64,000 nucleotides of DNA, taken from assembly GCF_029626225.1 (NCBI RefSeq), contig NZ_JARUBP010000001.1, positions 5,456,001-5,520,000 of the forward strand, given 5' to 3'. The stretch's first letter is position 1, and every line of letters begins with the position of its first letter. The position numbers and the translations under genes are program-made. This document shows positions 21,151-30,100 of this stretch, one piece after another. The notes beneath the pieces were generated by a model, which saw only the letters and a program-made list of their open reading frames with translations, was not told the DNA's origin and did not search any database. This DNA comes from Asanoa sp. WMMD1127 (lineage in GTDB: Bacteria > Actinomycetota > Actinomycetes > Mycobacteriales > Micromonosporaceae).

Positions 21151-21184
21151 CCGGTCCCCGCGGGCGTGACCCCGCGGGGACCGG
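21151..21184 (+). terminator. Perfect 14-bp hairpin between GH27 and GH62
   Basis: CCGGTCCCCGCGGG pairs perfectly with CCCGCGGGGACCGG around the 6-nt loop CGTGAC. It lies 64 bp after the GH27 stop and 44 bp before the GH62 start, so it may end or attenuate the GH10-GH27 transcript. Confidence 0.7.
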
Positions 21185-21228
21185 CAGCCGGGCAGCGCGG
21201 TCAAGCCCCAGGAACAAGGAGGAGAGCC

Positions 21229-22731
21229 ATGTCAGATCTCGTCACGGGCGCGCCACCGACGCGGCGACGGCGATGGTTGCCGCGGATCGCCGCCGCCGGC
21301 GTGGCGGCGGTGCTGGCCGGCACGGGCGCGGCGGCGGTGGTCGCCACCCCCGCCGCCGCGGCGACGGTCGACACGACCGCGTGGTACGTGCTCGTCAACC
21401 GCAACAGTGGCAAGGCCCTGGACGTCTACAACCTGGCCACCAACGACGGCGCCCGGATCGTGCAGTGGGCGCGCAACAACGGCAACCAGCAGCAGTGGCA
21501 GTTCGTGGACTCGGGCGGCGGCTACTACCGGCTGCGATCGCGGCTGTCCGGCAAGGTGCTCGACGTCTACAACTTCTCCACCGCCAACGGCGCCAACATC
21601 GTGCAGTGGAGCGACCACAACGGGACCAACCAGCAGTTCCGGCTCGCCGACTCGGACAGCGGCTACGTCCGGCTGATCAACCGCAACAGCAACAAGGTGG
21701 TCGAGGTCCAGGGCGCCTCGACCGCCGACGGCGGCAGCATCGTGCAGTACGACGACTGGAACGGCAGCAACCAGCAGTGGCAACTGGTCCGCGTCGACGG
21801 CGGCGGGGGCAACCCCGGCGGGCCGTGTGCGCTGCCGTCCACGTACCGCTGGAGCTCGACCGGTCAGTTGGCCAACCCGCGCTCAGGCTGGGTGTCGCTC
21901 AAGGACTTCACCCACGTGCCCTACAACGGCCGGCATCTCGTCTACGCCACCACGCACGACAACGGCACGTCGTGGGGCTCGATGAACTTCAGCCTGTTCA
22001 CGAACTGGTCCGACATGGGCTCGGCCAGCCAGGTGGCCATGCCCTTCTCGGCGGTGGCCCCGACGCTGTTCTATTTCGCGCCACGCAACATCTGGGTGCT
22101 CGCCTACCAGTGGGGCGGCCCGGCGTTCTCCTACCGGACGTCGAGCGACCCCACCAACGTCAACGGCTGGTCGGCGCCACAGACGCTCTTCTCCGGTAGC
22201 ATCTCCAACTCCGGCACCGGTCCCATCGACCAGACCCTCATCGCGGACAGCACGAACATGTACCTGTTCTTCGCCGGCGACAACGGCCGGATCTACCGCG
22301 CGAGCATGCCCATCGGCAACTTCCCGGGCAGCTTCGGGTCGAACTACACGACGATCATGACCGACTCGACGAACAACCTGTTCGAGGCGGTCCAGGTCTA
22401 CAAGCTCCAGAACGAGAACCGGTATCTGATGATCGTGGAGGCCATCGGCGCACAGGGCCGGTACTTCCGCTCGTTCACCGCCACCAGCCTGGGTGGCTCG
22501 TGGACGCCGCAGGCGACCACCGAGAGCAACCCGTTCGCGGGCAAGGCCAACAGCGGCGCCACCTGGACCAACGACATCAGCCACGGCGACCTGGTCCGCA
22601 GCACCGCCGACCAGACGATGACCGTCGACCCCTGCAACCTGCAGCTGCTCTACCAGGGCCGCGCTCCCAACTCCGGCGGCGACTACGGCCTCCTGCCGTA
22701 CCGCCCCGGCGTGCTGACCCTGCAACGCTGA
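21229..22731 (+). CDS. Secreted GH62 alpha-L-arabinofuranosidase with N-terminal ricin (CBM13) module
   Basis: The 500-residue protein starts at ATG 21229 after an AAGGAGGAG site. It has a long signal with twin arginines ([20 protein letters not shown]), then a ricin trefoil (about residues 47-188; [25 protein letters not shown]) and a GH62 domain beginning [13 protein letters not shown]. Family residues are visible: the base Asp in SLKDFTHV, the second Asp in [12 protein letters not shown] and the acid Glu in [10 protein letters not shown]62 enzymes remove arabinofuranose side chains from arabinoxylan, complementing the GH10 xylanase. Its end is 1 bp from the end of the convergent dioxygenase gene. 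Confidence 0.93.
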   Translation: MSDLVTGAPPTRRRRWLPRIAAAGVAAVLAGTGAAAVVATPAAAATVDTTAWYVLVNRNSGKALDVYNLATNDGARIVQWARNNGNQQQWQFVDSGGGYYRLRSRLSGKVLDVYNFSTANGANIVQWSDHNGTNQQFRLADSDSGYVRLINRNSNKVVEVQGASTADGGSIVQYDDWNGSNQQWQLVRVDGGGGNPGGPCALPSTYRWSSTGQLANPRSGWVSLKDFTHVPYNGRHLVYATTHDNGTSWGSMNFSLFTNWSDMGSASQVAMPFSAVAPTLFYFAPRNIWVLAYQWGGPAFSYRTSSDPTNVNGWSAPQTLFSGSISNSGTGPIDQTLIADSTNMYLFFAGDNGRIYRASMPIGNFPGSFGSNYTTIMTDSTNNLFEAVQVYKLQNENRYLMIVEAIGAQGRYFRSFTATSLGGSWTPQATTESNPFAGKANSGATWTNDISHGDLVRSTADQTMTVDPCNLQLLYQGRAPNSGGDYGLLPYRPGVLTLQR

Positions 22732-22732
22732 A

Positions 22733-23626
22733 TCACGTCGGCGCACCCGGCGGCGGTCCACCCGGGCCGCCGCCGTCCGGCATCCCGCCGCCGGTCGGCG
22801 TGGTCGTCGTGTCGACCCCGACCCGCAACGACACCGCATAGCCGCGCGTGACGTCACCGGTCACGGTGCCGAGCTGCAGAGCGCCGCCGTCGTCGCCGAA
22901 GACGTTGTCGCTCCGCAGGGTCACCCGCGACAGGTTGGTCACCGAGGTCTCGTACCCCGGCTGGGCGTACACCCGCTCGCAGGCGTCCTGTGGCAAGGCG
23001 ACCTGGGACGTGGCGATCGCGTTGGCCGGGTCGGTGAGGCTCGCCTGGTCGGGGTAGACCTCGAAGTGGATGTGCGGCCACCGCCCGTCGTAGCAGGCGG
23101 GGAAGATGCTGGTGAACCGCACCGTGCCGGCCGCGTCCGCGACCTGGACCCCGCGGAGGTAGTTCTCCGCGGTCACGCCGTCCGAATACATCGAGTAGCG
23201 GCCTTCGCGGTCGCAGTGCCACACGTACACCGCGGTCCCCGCGAACGCCTTCCCGCCGTTGGCGAGGTCCTGGATCGTCAGCTCCAGAGTCATCGGCACG
23301 CCCTGCGCCGTCCCGCTCGCGCCGCCGAAGCTCGACCGGATGTCGCCGCGCACGATGCCGCTGCGGTCCAGCGCGTCCGGCCCGTTGGACCCGTCACCCG
23401 GGTACGGGCCCGCGGTCTCGTCCGGGATCTCCCCGCCGGCCGCCCCCGCCGTCGCCGGCGTGGCCGTTTCCGTCGAGCAGGCCGCGATCCCGACGCCGGC
23501 GACGCCGAGCCCCAACGCCTGCAGGATCCGCCGCCGGCTCACCACGGTCCCGAGGTCGAACCCGAGCCCCTGGTCGACCACCTCCTCGTCCGGCCGGGGC
23601 AGCGGACGACCTTCGTACATCGGCAT
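22733..23626 (-). CDS. Exported intradiol ring-cleavage dioxygenase-like protein (Tat lipoprotein)
   Basis: The 297-residue protein starts at ATG 23626 with a GGAGG site. The N terminus has a twin-arginine motif SRRRILQALGLG and a lipobox-like GIAAC, so it is probably exported and lipid-anchored. The dioxygenase core shows VYVWHCDREGRYSMYSDG (Tyr ligand region) and RWPHIHFEVYPD (His ligands), as in catechol and protocatechuate dioxygenases. The C-terminal tail is Pro/Gly-rich. Exported members of this family can oxidise lignin-derived catechols, which would fit the plant-wall genes next door. The substrate is unproven. Confidence 0.88.
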   Translation of the reverse strand: MPMYEGRPLPRPDEEVVDQGLGFDLGTVVSRRRILQALGLGVAGVGIAACSTETATPATAGAAGGEIPDETAGPYPGDGSNGPDALDRSGIVRGDIRSSFGGASGTAQGVPMTLELTIQDLANGGKAFAGTAVYVWHCDREGRYSMYSDGVTAENYLRGVQVADAAGTVRFTSIFPACYDGRWPHIHFEVYPDQASLTDPANAIATSQVALPQDACERVYAQPGYETSVTNLSRVTLRSDNVFGDDGGALQLGTVTGDVTRGYAVSLRVGVDTTTTPTGGGMPDGGGPGGPPPGAPT

Positions 23627-23732
23627 GATTCCTCCATTTCACCATCGACGACCCCGAGTCTTGCCGGCGAACCGACGAGGACGTTGTGTGCCGCCTGTGC
23701 GTCCCCTGCGAAGACACAGGGCCCGGGACGAG

Positions 23733-23746
23733 GGGCCGATGGTCCC
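23733..23746. promoter_or_regulatory. Candidate DevR-type box upstream of the DoxX gene
   Basis: GGGCCGATGGTCCC lies 104 bp before the DoxX start. The identical 14-mer occurs at 30869-30882 in another promoter region of the same dormancy-type island. Its GGG...CCC arms resemble the mycobacterial DosR consensus in which GGGAC and GTCCC halves face each other. Confidence 0.55.
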
Positions 23747-23850
23747 GGGCAGGTGCGGACCACCGGCACTGCTGCGGGGCCGCGCAACCGCGTGCAATGG
23801 ATGTGGGTCCAGAGAGGACCAGGAACCGACAGGAGAGGACGTGGAACGCC

Positions 23851-24411
23851 ATGACCGCGATGGCGCAGCGGCGCACCCCCCGGACGACCGCTCCGGCGGT
23901 CACTCGAGACCGGGTCGAGACCACCACCCAGAAGGCGACGCGGTACGTGTGGGCCGGCGCCCGCCTCGGCTTCGCGTTCACCTTCCTGTGGGCCTTCCTG
24001 GACAAGGTCTTCGGCCTCGGTTTCGCCACCCCGCGCGAACGTTCGTGGCTCAACGGCGGCAGCCCGACCAAGGGCTTCCTGAGCGGGTCCGAAGGTCCGT
24101 TCGCCGGGCTCCACCACAACCTGGCCGGCACCGCGTTCGCCAACTGGGCCTTCATGCTCGGCCTGCTCGGCATCGGCGTGGCCTTCGCCCTGGGCATCGG
24201 CATGCGCGTCGCGGCCGCCGCCGGCGCGCTGCTCTACGTGCTGATGTGGTCGGTGGTGCTGCCGCCCGAAACCAACCCCTTCCTGGACGAGCACCTGATC
24301 AGCGCCGCCGTCATGGTCGGCCTGGCCCTGGTCGGTGCCGGCCACACGCTCGGGCTGGGCCGGCAGTGGGACCGGCTGGCGATCGTCCGCCGGCTGCCCT
24401 GGCTCAAGTGA
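23851..24411 (+). CDS. DoxX-family membrane protein
   Basis: The 186-residue protein has about four transmembrane helices: ARLGFAFTFLWAFLDKVF, AFMLGLLGIGVAFALGIGM, AAAAGALLYVLMWSVVL, LISAAVMVGLALVGAGHT. This pattern and the region GFATPRERSWLNGGSPTKGFL match DoxX-like proteins of the actinobacterial dormancy region. Its precise role, perhaps in redox or quinone-linked stress, is not established. I start at ATG 23851, ignoring a long upstream extension with poor composition; ATG 23860 is possible. It is followed by a hairpin and then the nitroreductase. Confidence 0.75.
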   Translation: MTAMAQRRTPRTTAPAVTRDRVETTTQKATRYVWAGARLGFAFTFLWAFLDKVFGLGFATPRERSWLNGGSPTKGFLSGSEGPFAGLHHNLAGTAFANWAFMLGLLGIGVAFALGIGMRVAAAAGALLYVLMWSVVLPPETNPFLDEHLISAAVMVGLALVGAGHTLGLGRQWDRLAIVRRLPWLK

Positions 24412-24418
24412 CCCGATC

Positions 24419-24444
24419 GGGGCGCCGCCACCCGGCGGCGCCCC
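24419..24444 (+). terminator. Hairpin after the DoxX gene
   Basis: GGGGCGCCGCC pairs perfectly with GGCGGCGCCCC around the loop ACCC, 8 bp after the DoxX stop and 20 bp before the nitroreductase start. It may be a terminator or only partial attenuation within the stress gene string. Confidence 0.6.
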
Positions 24445-24464
24445 GCCCGGCGTGAAAGGACCTG

Positions 24465-25361
24465 ATGATGTCGAACCCGCCGCTCGCCGAGGCCGCCGAG
24501 GCGGCCGTTCACGCGCCGTCGATCCACAACACTCGGCCGTGGCGCTGGGAGGTGCGGGCCGACCGGCTGGCCCTGCACGCCGAGCGCGGCCGGCAGCTCG
24601 CCGCCACCGACCCGGACGGCCGGATGCTGGACCTGAGCTGCGGCGCGGCCCTCCAGCACGCCCGCCTGGCGCTGCTGGCGCGGGGCTGGGAGACGGAGGT
24701 CCGTTACCAGTCCGACCCGGACCTGCTGGCCGAGCTCGTCCCGACCGCGCGCGTCGAGCCGGCGGCGCCGGCGATGCGCCTGGTGCGGGCGATGCCGGCA
24801 CGGCACACCGACCGGCGGCCGCTGGCCGACGTCCCGCTGCCCGCCGGCACGATCGATGCGCTGCGGGCGGCCGCGGCCGGGCTGGCCCGGTTCCACCTCC
24901 TCACCGCCGACCAGGTTCTGCTGCTGGCCTCGGCGGCGCACCACGCCGCCGAAATCGAGGCCGAGGACCCGCGGATCCGGGCCGAGCTCGCCTACTGGAC
25001 GAGCCGGTCCGACGGCACCGGCCTGTCGCCGGCCGCCCTGCCGGCCCGTCCGCCGCGGACCACCGTGCCGGCCCGCGACTTCGGCCGGCCCGGCACGCTG
25101 CCGGTCGGCGACGGGCACGACAAGCACGCCCGGTTCGCCTTGCTCTACGGCGACGACGACGAGCGCGCCTCCTGGCTGCGGGCGGGCGCGGCGTTGACGA
25201 ACGTCTGGCTGACCGCGGTCGGGCTGGGCGTCTCCCTGGTTCCGCTCAGCGGCGCGATCGAGGTGTCCGCCACCCGGGAGCGGCTGCGGGGGATTCTGGC
25301 GGGCCTCGGCCACCCGTACCTCGTGCTGCGGTTGGGCGTCCCGGACCCGGCCACCGCATAA
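24465..25361 (+). CDS. Acg-type nitroreductase family protein
   Basis: The 298-residue protein carries the N-terminal signature EAAVHAPSIHNTRPWRWEV and the later LAYWTSRSDGTG, AALTNVWLTAVGLGVSLVPLSGAIEV segments of the Acg/Rv3131 family. In mycobacteria these are DosR-regulated FMN-type proteins thought to sequester flavin or limit redox cycling. It starts at ATG 24465, with a second ATG immediately following, behind an AAAGGA site. The P450 gene begins 7 bp later, so they are co-transcribed with devS. Confidence 0.85.
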   Translation: MMSNPPLAEAAEAAVHAPSIHNTRPWRWEVRADRLALHAERGRQLAATDPDGRMLDLSCGAALQHARLALLARGWETEVRYQSDPDLLAELVPTARVEPAAPAMRLVRAMPARHTDRRPLADVPLPAGTIDALRAAAAGLARFHLLTADQVLLLASAAHHAAEIEAEDPRIRAELAYWTSRSDGTGLSPAALPARPPRTTVPARDFGRPGTLPVGDGHDKHARFALLYGDDDERASWLRAGAALTNVWLTAVGLGVSLVPLSGAIEVSATRERLRGILAGLGHPYLVLRLGVPDPATA

Positions 25362-25368
25362 TCGACCC

Positions 25369-26685
25369 ATGGAGACGGATCGATGGGTCCGGACGAAGTC
25401 GGCGGTTCCGGTGATCGGTGGCTCGCTGGCCTACATGCACGACCCGCTCACGCTGATGCGCCAGCTCTTCCAGCGGCACGGGCCGGTCGCCCCGGTCCGG
25501 ATGCCAGGCCCCGGGCCGGCCGCGTTCGTGCTCGGCCCGGATGCCTGCGGCGCGGCCCTGCAGAACGGTGACAAGGCCTTCGTCAACGGCTGGGAGCTGC
25601 TCGTCGGCCCGTTCTTCCACCGGGGCCTGATGCTGCTCGACGGCGCTGAGCACCTCCAGCACCGGCGGATCATGCAGCAGGCGTTCACCCGCGAGCGGCT
25701 CGAGGACTACACCGCCGCCCTGCACCCGGCGGTGGCCGCGGAGCTCGACGACTGGCAGGCGGCGGGGCGCTTTCCGGCGTACCCGGCGCTCAAGCGGTTG
25801 ACCCTCAACCTGGCCACGCAGATCTTCATGGGCGGGCACCGGATCGCGGACCCGGCGGAGCTCGAGCGGGTCAACCGGGCATTCGTCGACTGCGTGCAAG
25901 GGGCGGGGGCGATCCTGCGCGTCGCCGTGGCGGGCAACAAATGGCACCGTGCGACGCGGGGGAGGGTGATCCTCGAGCGGTTCCTCACCGCGCACCTGCC
26001 GGCGGCGCGGGCGACCGGCGGAGACGACCTGTTCTCCGTGCTGACCCGGGTCGAGGACGAGGACGGCGCCCGGTTCGGCGACGCCGACGTCGTCAACCAC
26101 ATGATCTTCCTGTTGATGGCGGGGCACGAGACGACCACCTCGACGGTGTCGACCGCGATCTACCAGCTGGGCCGGCACCCGGACTGGCAGGAACGGGTCC
26201 GGGCGGAGGTGGCCGCGCTGGGCCCGGCGCCGAGCGTGCGGCAGCTGGGCGAGCTGCCCGAGCTGGACATGGTCATCAAGGAGTGTCAGCGCCTGGTCGC
26301 GCCCGTGCCCGTGCTGGCGCGGCTGGCCGTCAAGGACACCGAGGTGGCCGGCCGTCGCGTGCCGGCCGGCACGCGGGCGATGGTCTGCCTGCAGCTCTCG
26401 CACTACCTGCCGGAGCTGTGGACCCGGCCCGAGGCGTTCGACCCGGAGCGGTTCTCGCCGGGGCGCAGGGAGGACCAGTCGCACCGCTACGCGTGGACGC
26501 CGTTCGGCGGGGGCGTGCACAAGTGCCTCGGAATGGCGTTCTCGAACCTGGAGGTGCGCACGGTCCTGGCGCAGATCCTGAGCCGGTTCCGCTGGTCGGT
26601 GCCGGCGGGCTACGTGCCGCCGATGAGCAACGTGTCGCTGCCGTACCCCCGGGACGGCCTGCCGGTCGACCTCCAGCCGGCCTGA
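25369..26685 (+). CDS. Cytochrome P450
   Basis: The 438-residue P450 shows all core motifs: I-helix AGHETTTSTV (near residue 251), the K-helix ExxR as KECQRLV (near 303), PERF (near 363) and the heme-cysteine loop FGGGVHKCLGM (near 384). There is no membrane anchor, so it is cytosolic and needs a separate ferredoxin partner. Its position between a DosR-type nitroreductase and a DevS-like kinase suggests stress-linked expression; the substrate is unknown. Confidence 0.92.
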   Translation: METDRWVRTKSAVPVIGGSLAYMHDPLTLMRQLFQRHGPVAPVRMPGPGPAAFVLGPDACGAALQNGDKAFVNGWELLVGPFFHRGLMLLDGAEHLQHRRIMQQAFTRERLEDYTAALHPAVAAELDDWQAAGRFPAYPALKRLTLNLATQIFMGGHRIADPAELERVNRAFVDCVQGAGAILRVAVAGNKWHRATRGRVILERFLTAHLPAARATGGDDLFSVLTRVEDEDGARFGDADVVNHMIFLLMAGHETTTSTVSTAIYQLGRHPDWQERVRAEVAALGPAPSVRQLGELPELDMVIKECQRLVAPVPVLARLAVKDTEVAGRRVPAGTRAMVCLQLSHYLPELWTRPEAFDPERFSPGRREDQSHRYAWTPFGGGVHKCLGMAFSNLEVRTVLAQILSRFRWSVPAGYVPPMSNVSLPYPRDGLPVDLQPA

Positions 26686-26707
26686 GCGCTGACGTTAGGC
26701 TGGGCCG

Positions 26708-28411
26708 ATGCCTGGACCAACGGGCGACGACCTGACGTTCCCCGACGCGCCCCGGCTCGAGCTCGACCAGCTGTTGCGCCAGTTGGTCGACCGGGCCCAG
26801 GAGGTGATGGCCACCCAGGGGCGGCTGCGCGGGCTGCTACGGGCCAACCAGCTGATCATCAGCGACCTGGCCCTGCCGGCCGTGCTGCGCCGGATCGTCG
26901 AGGCGGCGCGCGAGCTGGTCGGCGCCCGCTATGCGGCGCTCGGCGTGGTGGCGCCCGGCGGCGGACTGGCCGAGTTCGTCCACAGTGGGATGCCGGCCGA
27001 CGCCGTCGAGGTCATCGGTCACCTGCCGGAGGGCAAGGGCCTGCTGGGCGCGCTGATCGACGACCCGCGCCCCATCCGGCTGCGCCGCATCGCCGACGAC
27101 CCGCGCTCGACCGGCTTCCCGGCGGGCCATCCACCGATGCGCAGCTTCCTCGGCGTCCCGATCCGCATCCGGGACACGGTGTTCGGCAACCTCTACCTGG
27201 CCGAGAGCGCGGCCGGCGCGTTCAGCGCCGAGGACGAGGAGCTGGTCAAGGCGCTCGCCGCGACCGCCGCGGTCGCCATCGAGAACGCCAACCTGTACGC
27301 GTCGGCCCGCCTGCGCGGCGAATGGCTCCAGGCGTCGGCCGCCATCACGCGCCAGGTGCTGGCCACCGAGGTCTCGCCGGCGCACGCCTTGCGGCACATC
27401 GCCGAACGCACCAGGCAGGTCGCGGACGCCGACCTCGTGGCGGTCGTCCGGCCCGATCCCGACGACGAGGCGGACCTCCGGGTCGAGGTGGCCGTCGGGT
27501 TGGCGGCGGAGCGGCTGACCGGCGCCCGGGCGGCCGCCCACGACACGCTCTCCGGCGAGGTGCTCGCCACCGGCCGCCCCGTGCGGCTGGCCGAACCCGG
27601 CGACGGCCGTGACCCCGTCGCGGCGGTGGAGGTCGGCCCGGTCCTCGCCGTGCCGCTGCACGGCTCCGCCCGGTTGCACGGCGTGCTCTGGACCGCCCGC
27701 GCCCCGGGCCGCCCGCCCTTCACGGCCGACGACGTCGACATGGCCGGCAGCTTCGCCAACCAGGCGGCGCTGGCGATCGAGCTCGCCGAGGCGCGCGCCG
27801 AGCAGCAGCGGTCGGCGATGCTGCACGACCGCGAGCGGATCGCGGCCGACCTGCACGACCACGTCATCCAACGGCTGTTCGCGGCTGGCCTCTCGCTGCA
27901 GGGCGCCGCCGCCCAGCTCGGTGCGGGCGCCGCCGCCGACCGGATCGTCCGCGTCATCGACGATCTCGACACCACGATCAGCCAGATCCGCACCACGATC
28001 TTCCAGCTCCAGCGGCCGCCGAACGCGGTCGCGCAGAGCATCCGCGCCCGGCTGCTCGACGTCGCGTCGCAGGTCGCGCCGGCGCTCGGGTTCGAGCCGG
28101 GCGTGCGGTTCGACGGCGTCATCGAGAGCCAGGTCCCCGCCGACCTCGTCGAGGACCTCGAGGCGGTGCTCCGCGAGGCGCTGACCAACATCGCCCGGCA
28201 CGCGCAGGCGCGGTCCGCCGACGTGGAGTTCACCGTCACCGCCGACACGGTCACGCTCGAGGTCCGCGACGACGGCCGCGGGATCGGCGAGCCCACCCGC
28301 ACCAGCGGCCTGGCCAACCTGCGGGCCCGGGCGGAACGGCGCGGCGGCACGCTCACGGTGCGGGCGGCCCGGGGCACCCTGCTGCGCTGGTCGGTGCCGA
28401 TCAGTCGATGA
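26708..28411 (+). CDS. devS: DevS/DosT-like GAF sensor histidine kinase (probable heme sensor)
   Basis: The 567-residue kinase has two GAF domains (about 50-200 and 210-360), a dimerisation/phosphoacceptor segment ERIAADLHDHVIQRLF with His383, and an HATPase domain (LREALTNIARHA, DDGRGIGEP, GLANLRARAERRGG). In GAF-A the motif GFPAGHPPMRSFLGVP places His141 at the position of the heme-ligating His149 of mycobacterial DevS, as I recall that sequence, and FGNLYL keeps the distal tyrosine. It should therefore sense O2, NO, CO or redox state and phosphorylate the DevR encoded 1 kb downstream. Unlike the mycobacterial order, an opposite-strand nitroreductase separates the two genes. Confidence 0.9.
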   Translation: MPGPTGDDLTFPDAPRLELDQLLRQLVDRAQEVMATQGRLRGLLRANQLIISDLALPAVLRRIVEAARELVGARYAALGVVAPGGGLAEFVHSGMPADAVEVIGHLPEGKGLLGALIDDPRPIRLRRIADDPRSTGFPAGHPPMRSFLGVPIRIRDTVFGNLYLAESAAGAFSAEDEELVKALAATAAVAIENANLYASARLRGEWLQASAAITRQVLATEVSPAHALRHIAERTRQVADADLVAVVRPDPDDEADLRVEVAVGLAAERLTGARAAAHDTLSGEVLATGRPVRLAEPGDGRDPVAAVEVGPVLAVPLHGSARLHGVLWTARAPGRPPFTADDVDMAGSFANQAALAIELAEARAEQQRSAMLHDRERIAADLHDHVIQRLFAAGLSLQGAAAQLGAGAAADRIVRVIDDLDTTISQIRTTIFQLQRPPNAVAQSIRARLLDVASQVAPALGFEPGVRFDGVIESQVPADLVEDLEAVLREALTNIARHAQARSADVEFTVTADTVTLEVRDDGRGIGEPTRTSGLANLRARAERRGGTLTVRAARGTLLRWSVPISR

Positions 28412-29354
28412 CCGCGGCCGCCGGCCGGCGCAGGCTCGGCTGCCCAGGGTGGCCGTAGCCGACCCGCAGCACCATCTGCGGCACGCCCTGACGGCCCAGG
28501 GCCGACCGCAGCCGCTCCCGCGCCACCGGCACCTCGATCGGCTGCGAGAACAGCGAGACGGCCAGCCCGGCGTCGGTGGCGGTGAGCAGCACCCGCTGCA
28601 GCGCCTGGCCGGCGGTCACCTGGTCGGCCGGGCCGTCGGTCGCGGTGCCGAGCACGGCCACCAGCGGCTCGGGCTCGTAGTCGCGGCCGGGCGGCCGGGT
28701 GCGGCCACCGAAGGCGCGCATCGGCAGGAGGTCCTGCGGCTCCGGGGCATAGCCGGCGGCACGGACCGGGACGCCGTCGGGGGAGATCGTGTCGCGACGC
28801 CAGCGGGCCAGCTCGTCCGCGTACGCCTCGTCGCGGCGCAGCACCCGGTTGGCCGCGTTGACCACCTCGGCGAGGGCGTCGACCGCGCTCGTTCCGATGA
28901 TCAGGTCGAGCCAGCCGCCCTCGGCCCGGGCCGCCTCCCGCAGCCGGAACCGCAGGTCGGCGGGGACCTTCGCCGTGCTGAACGGCGCTCGGTTGCTGTG
29001 CCGGCGGGGGATCGCGGCGCACAGCGCCCGCTCCGCGCCGGACGGGGGCCGGGGCGCGTCGGGCACCAGCCGGGCGACCAGTGCGGCGTCGCCTGACGGG
29101 CGGACGACCGCGACCGCCGGCCGGCCCAGCGCGGCGAGCGCCAGGCGCAGGTTGAAGACGGCCGCGCCGCAGCTGACCAGTCCCGCCCAGTCCCGGGCCG
29201 GGATCGCCGGGAGCCGGGCCGGGTCGACGAGCACCTCGATCGCGCCGCCGGCCAGCCCGAACCGCCACGGCTGGCTGTTGTGCATCGACGGCGCGCGGAC
29301 GGCCAGCTCGACGGCGGCGGACAGCTCGGCCGGGCCGTACCCGTTGTGTTCCAT
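28401..29354 (-). CDS. Second Acg-type nitroreductase family protein
   Basis: The 317-residue protein has the same signature as the first copy (ELAVRAPSMHNSQPWRFGL, PRRHSNRAPF, QALQRVLLTATDAGLAVSLFSQPIEV) and is a diverged paralogue. It is encoded opposite to devS and devR, its 3' end overlaps devS by 11 bp, and its start is about 100 bp from devR, sharing a divergent promoter region that contains box-like GGG/CCC sequences. A role as a DevR-controlled redox or flavin-binding protein is inferred from the mycobacterial family. Confidence 0.85.
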   Translation of the reverse strand: MEHNGYGPAELSAAVELAVRAPSMHNSQPWRFGLAGGAIEVLVDPARLPAIPARDWAGLVSCGAAVFNLRLALAALGRPAVAVVRPSGDAALVARLVPDAPRPPSGAERALCAAIPRRHSNRAPFSTAKVPADLRFRLREAARAEGGWLDLIIGTSAVDALAEVVNAANRVLRRDEAYADELARWRRDTISPDGVPVRAAGYAPEPQDLLPMRAFGGRTRPPGRDYEPEPLVAVLGTATDGPADQVTAGQALQRVLLTATDAGLAVSLFSQPIEVPVARERLRSALGRQGVPQMVLRVGYGHPGQPSLRRPAAAVID

Positions 29355-29390
29355 GCCCCCGATCGTTCGCCGCCCGGGGTGGGCCCGGCA

Positions 29391-29426
29391 GGGGCGGAGG
29401 TCCCGAGCCGACGGGCCGGCCGGCCC
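29391..29426. promoter_or_regulatory. Two candidate DevR-like sites in the nitroreductase/devR divergent region
   Basis: GGGGCGGAGGTCCC (29391-29404) matches 11 of 14 positions of the repeated GGGCCGATGGTCCC motif, and GGGCCGGCCGGCCC (29413-29426) is a perfect 14-bp palindrome with the same outer arms. Their place between the divergent genes would suit autoregulation of devR, but GC-rich palindromes are easy to find in this genome. Confidence 0.35.
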
Positions 29427-29455
29427 GGTGCGTCGGCCCCGCGCCGCGGTAGAGA

Positions 29456-30100
29456 ATGGGGGCCGTGATCCGCGTCTACCTGCTCGACGACCACGAGGTG
29501 GTCCGCCGCGGCCTGACCGACCTGCTGGAGAGCCACGACGACATCGAGGTCGTCGGCGAGTCCGGGCTCGCCAAGGAGGCCACGGCCCGCATCCCGGCGC
29601 TCCGGCCGGACGTGATGATCCTCGACGCGCGGCTGCCCGACGGCAGCGGCATCGACGTGTGCCGCGACGTCCGGGCCGTCGACCCGTCCATCAGGGGACT
29701 GATCCTGACGTCGTACGAGGATGACGAGGCGCTCTTCGCGGCCATCATGGCGGGCGCGGCGGGCTACGTGCTCAAGCAGGTCCGCGGCACCGACCTGGTC
29801 GAGGGCGTGCGCCGGGTGGCCGCCGGCCAGTCGATGCTGGACCCGGCGGTCACCCAGCGGGTGCTGGACCGCATCCGCAGCGGCGTCGAGGAGCCCCACG
29901 AGCTCAAGGCCCTCACCGACCAGGAACGCCGGATCCTCGAGCACATCGCGCAGGGCCGCACCAACCGCGAGATCGCGGCGGAGATGTTCCTGGCCGAGAA
30001 GACCGTCAAGAACTACGTCTCCAGCCTGCTGGCCAAGCTCGGCCTCGAACGCCGCACCCAGGCCGCCGTCCTGGCCACCCGCCTCCTAGGCGACAAATAG
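29456..30100 (+). CDS. devR: DevR/DosR-like NarL-family response regulator
   Basis: The 214-residue protein has a receiver domain (LLDDHEVVRRGLTDLL, phosphoacceptor Asp57 in ILDARLPDGSG, ILTSYEDDEAL, GYVLKQVRG) and a LuxR-type helix-turn-helix (LTDQERRILEHIAQGRTNREIA, MFLAEKTVKNYVSSLLAKLGLERRTQAAV). The C-terminal recognition region is almost the same as that of mycobacterial DevR. Start ATG 29456 is used; GTG 29465 (VIRVYLLDDHEV) aligns better with DevR and is a real alternative. It should activate the surrounding stress genes when phosphorylated by DevS. Confidence 0.92.
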   Translation: MGAVIRVYLLDDHEVVRRGLTDLLESHDDIEVVGESGLAKEATARIPALRPDVMILDARLPDGSGIDVCRDVRAVDPSIRGLILTSYEDDEALFAAIMAGAAGYVLKQVRGTDLVEGVRRVAAGQSMLDPAVTQRVLDRIRSGVEEPHELKALTDQERRILEHIAQGRTNREIAAEMFLAEKTVKNYVSSLLAKLGLERRTQAAVLATRLLGDK

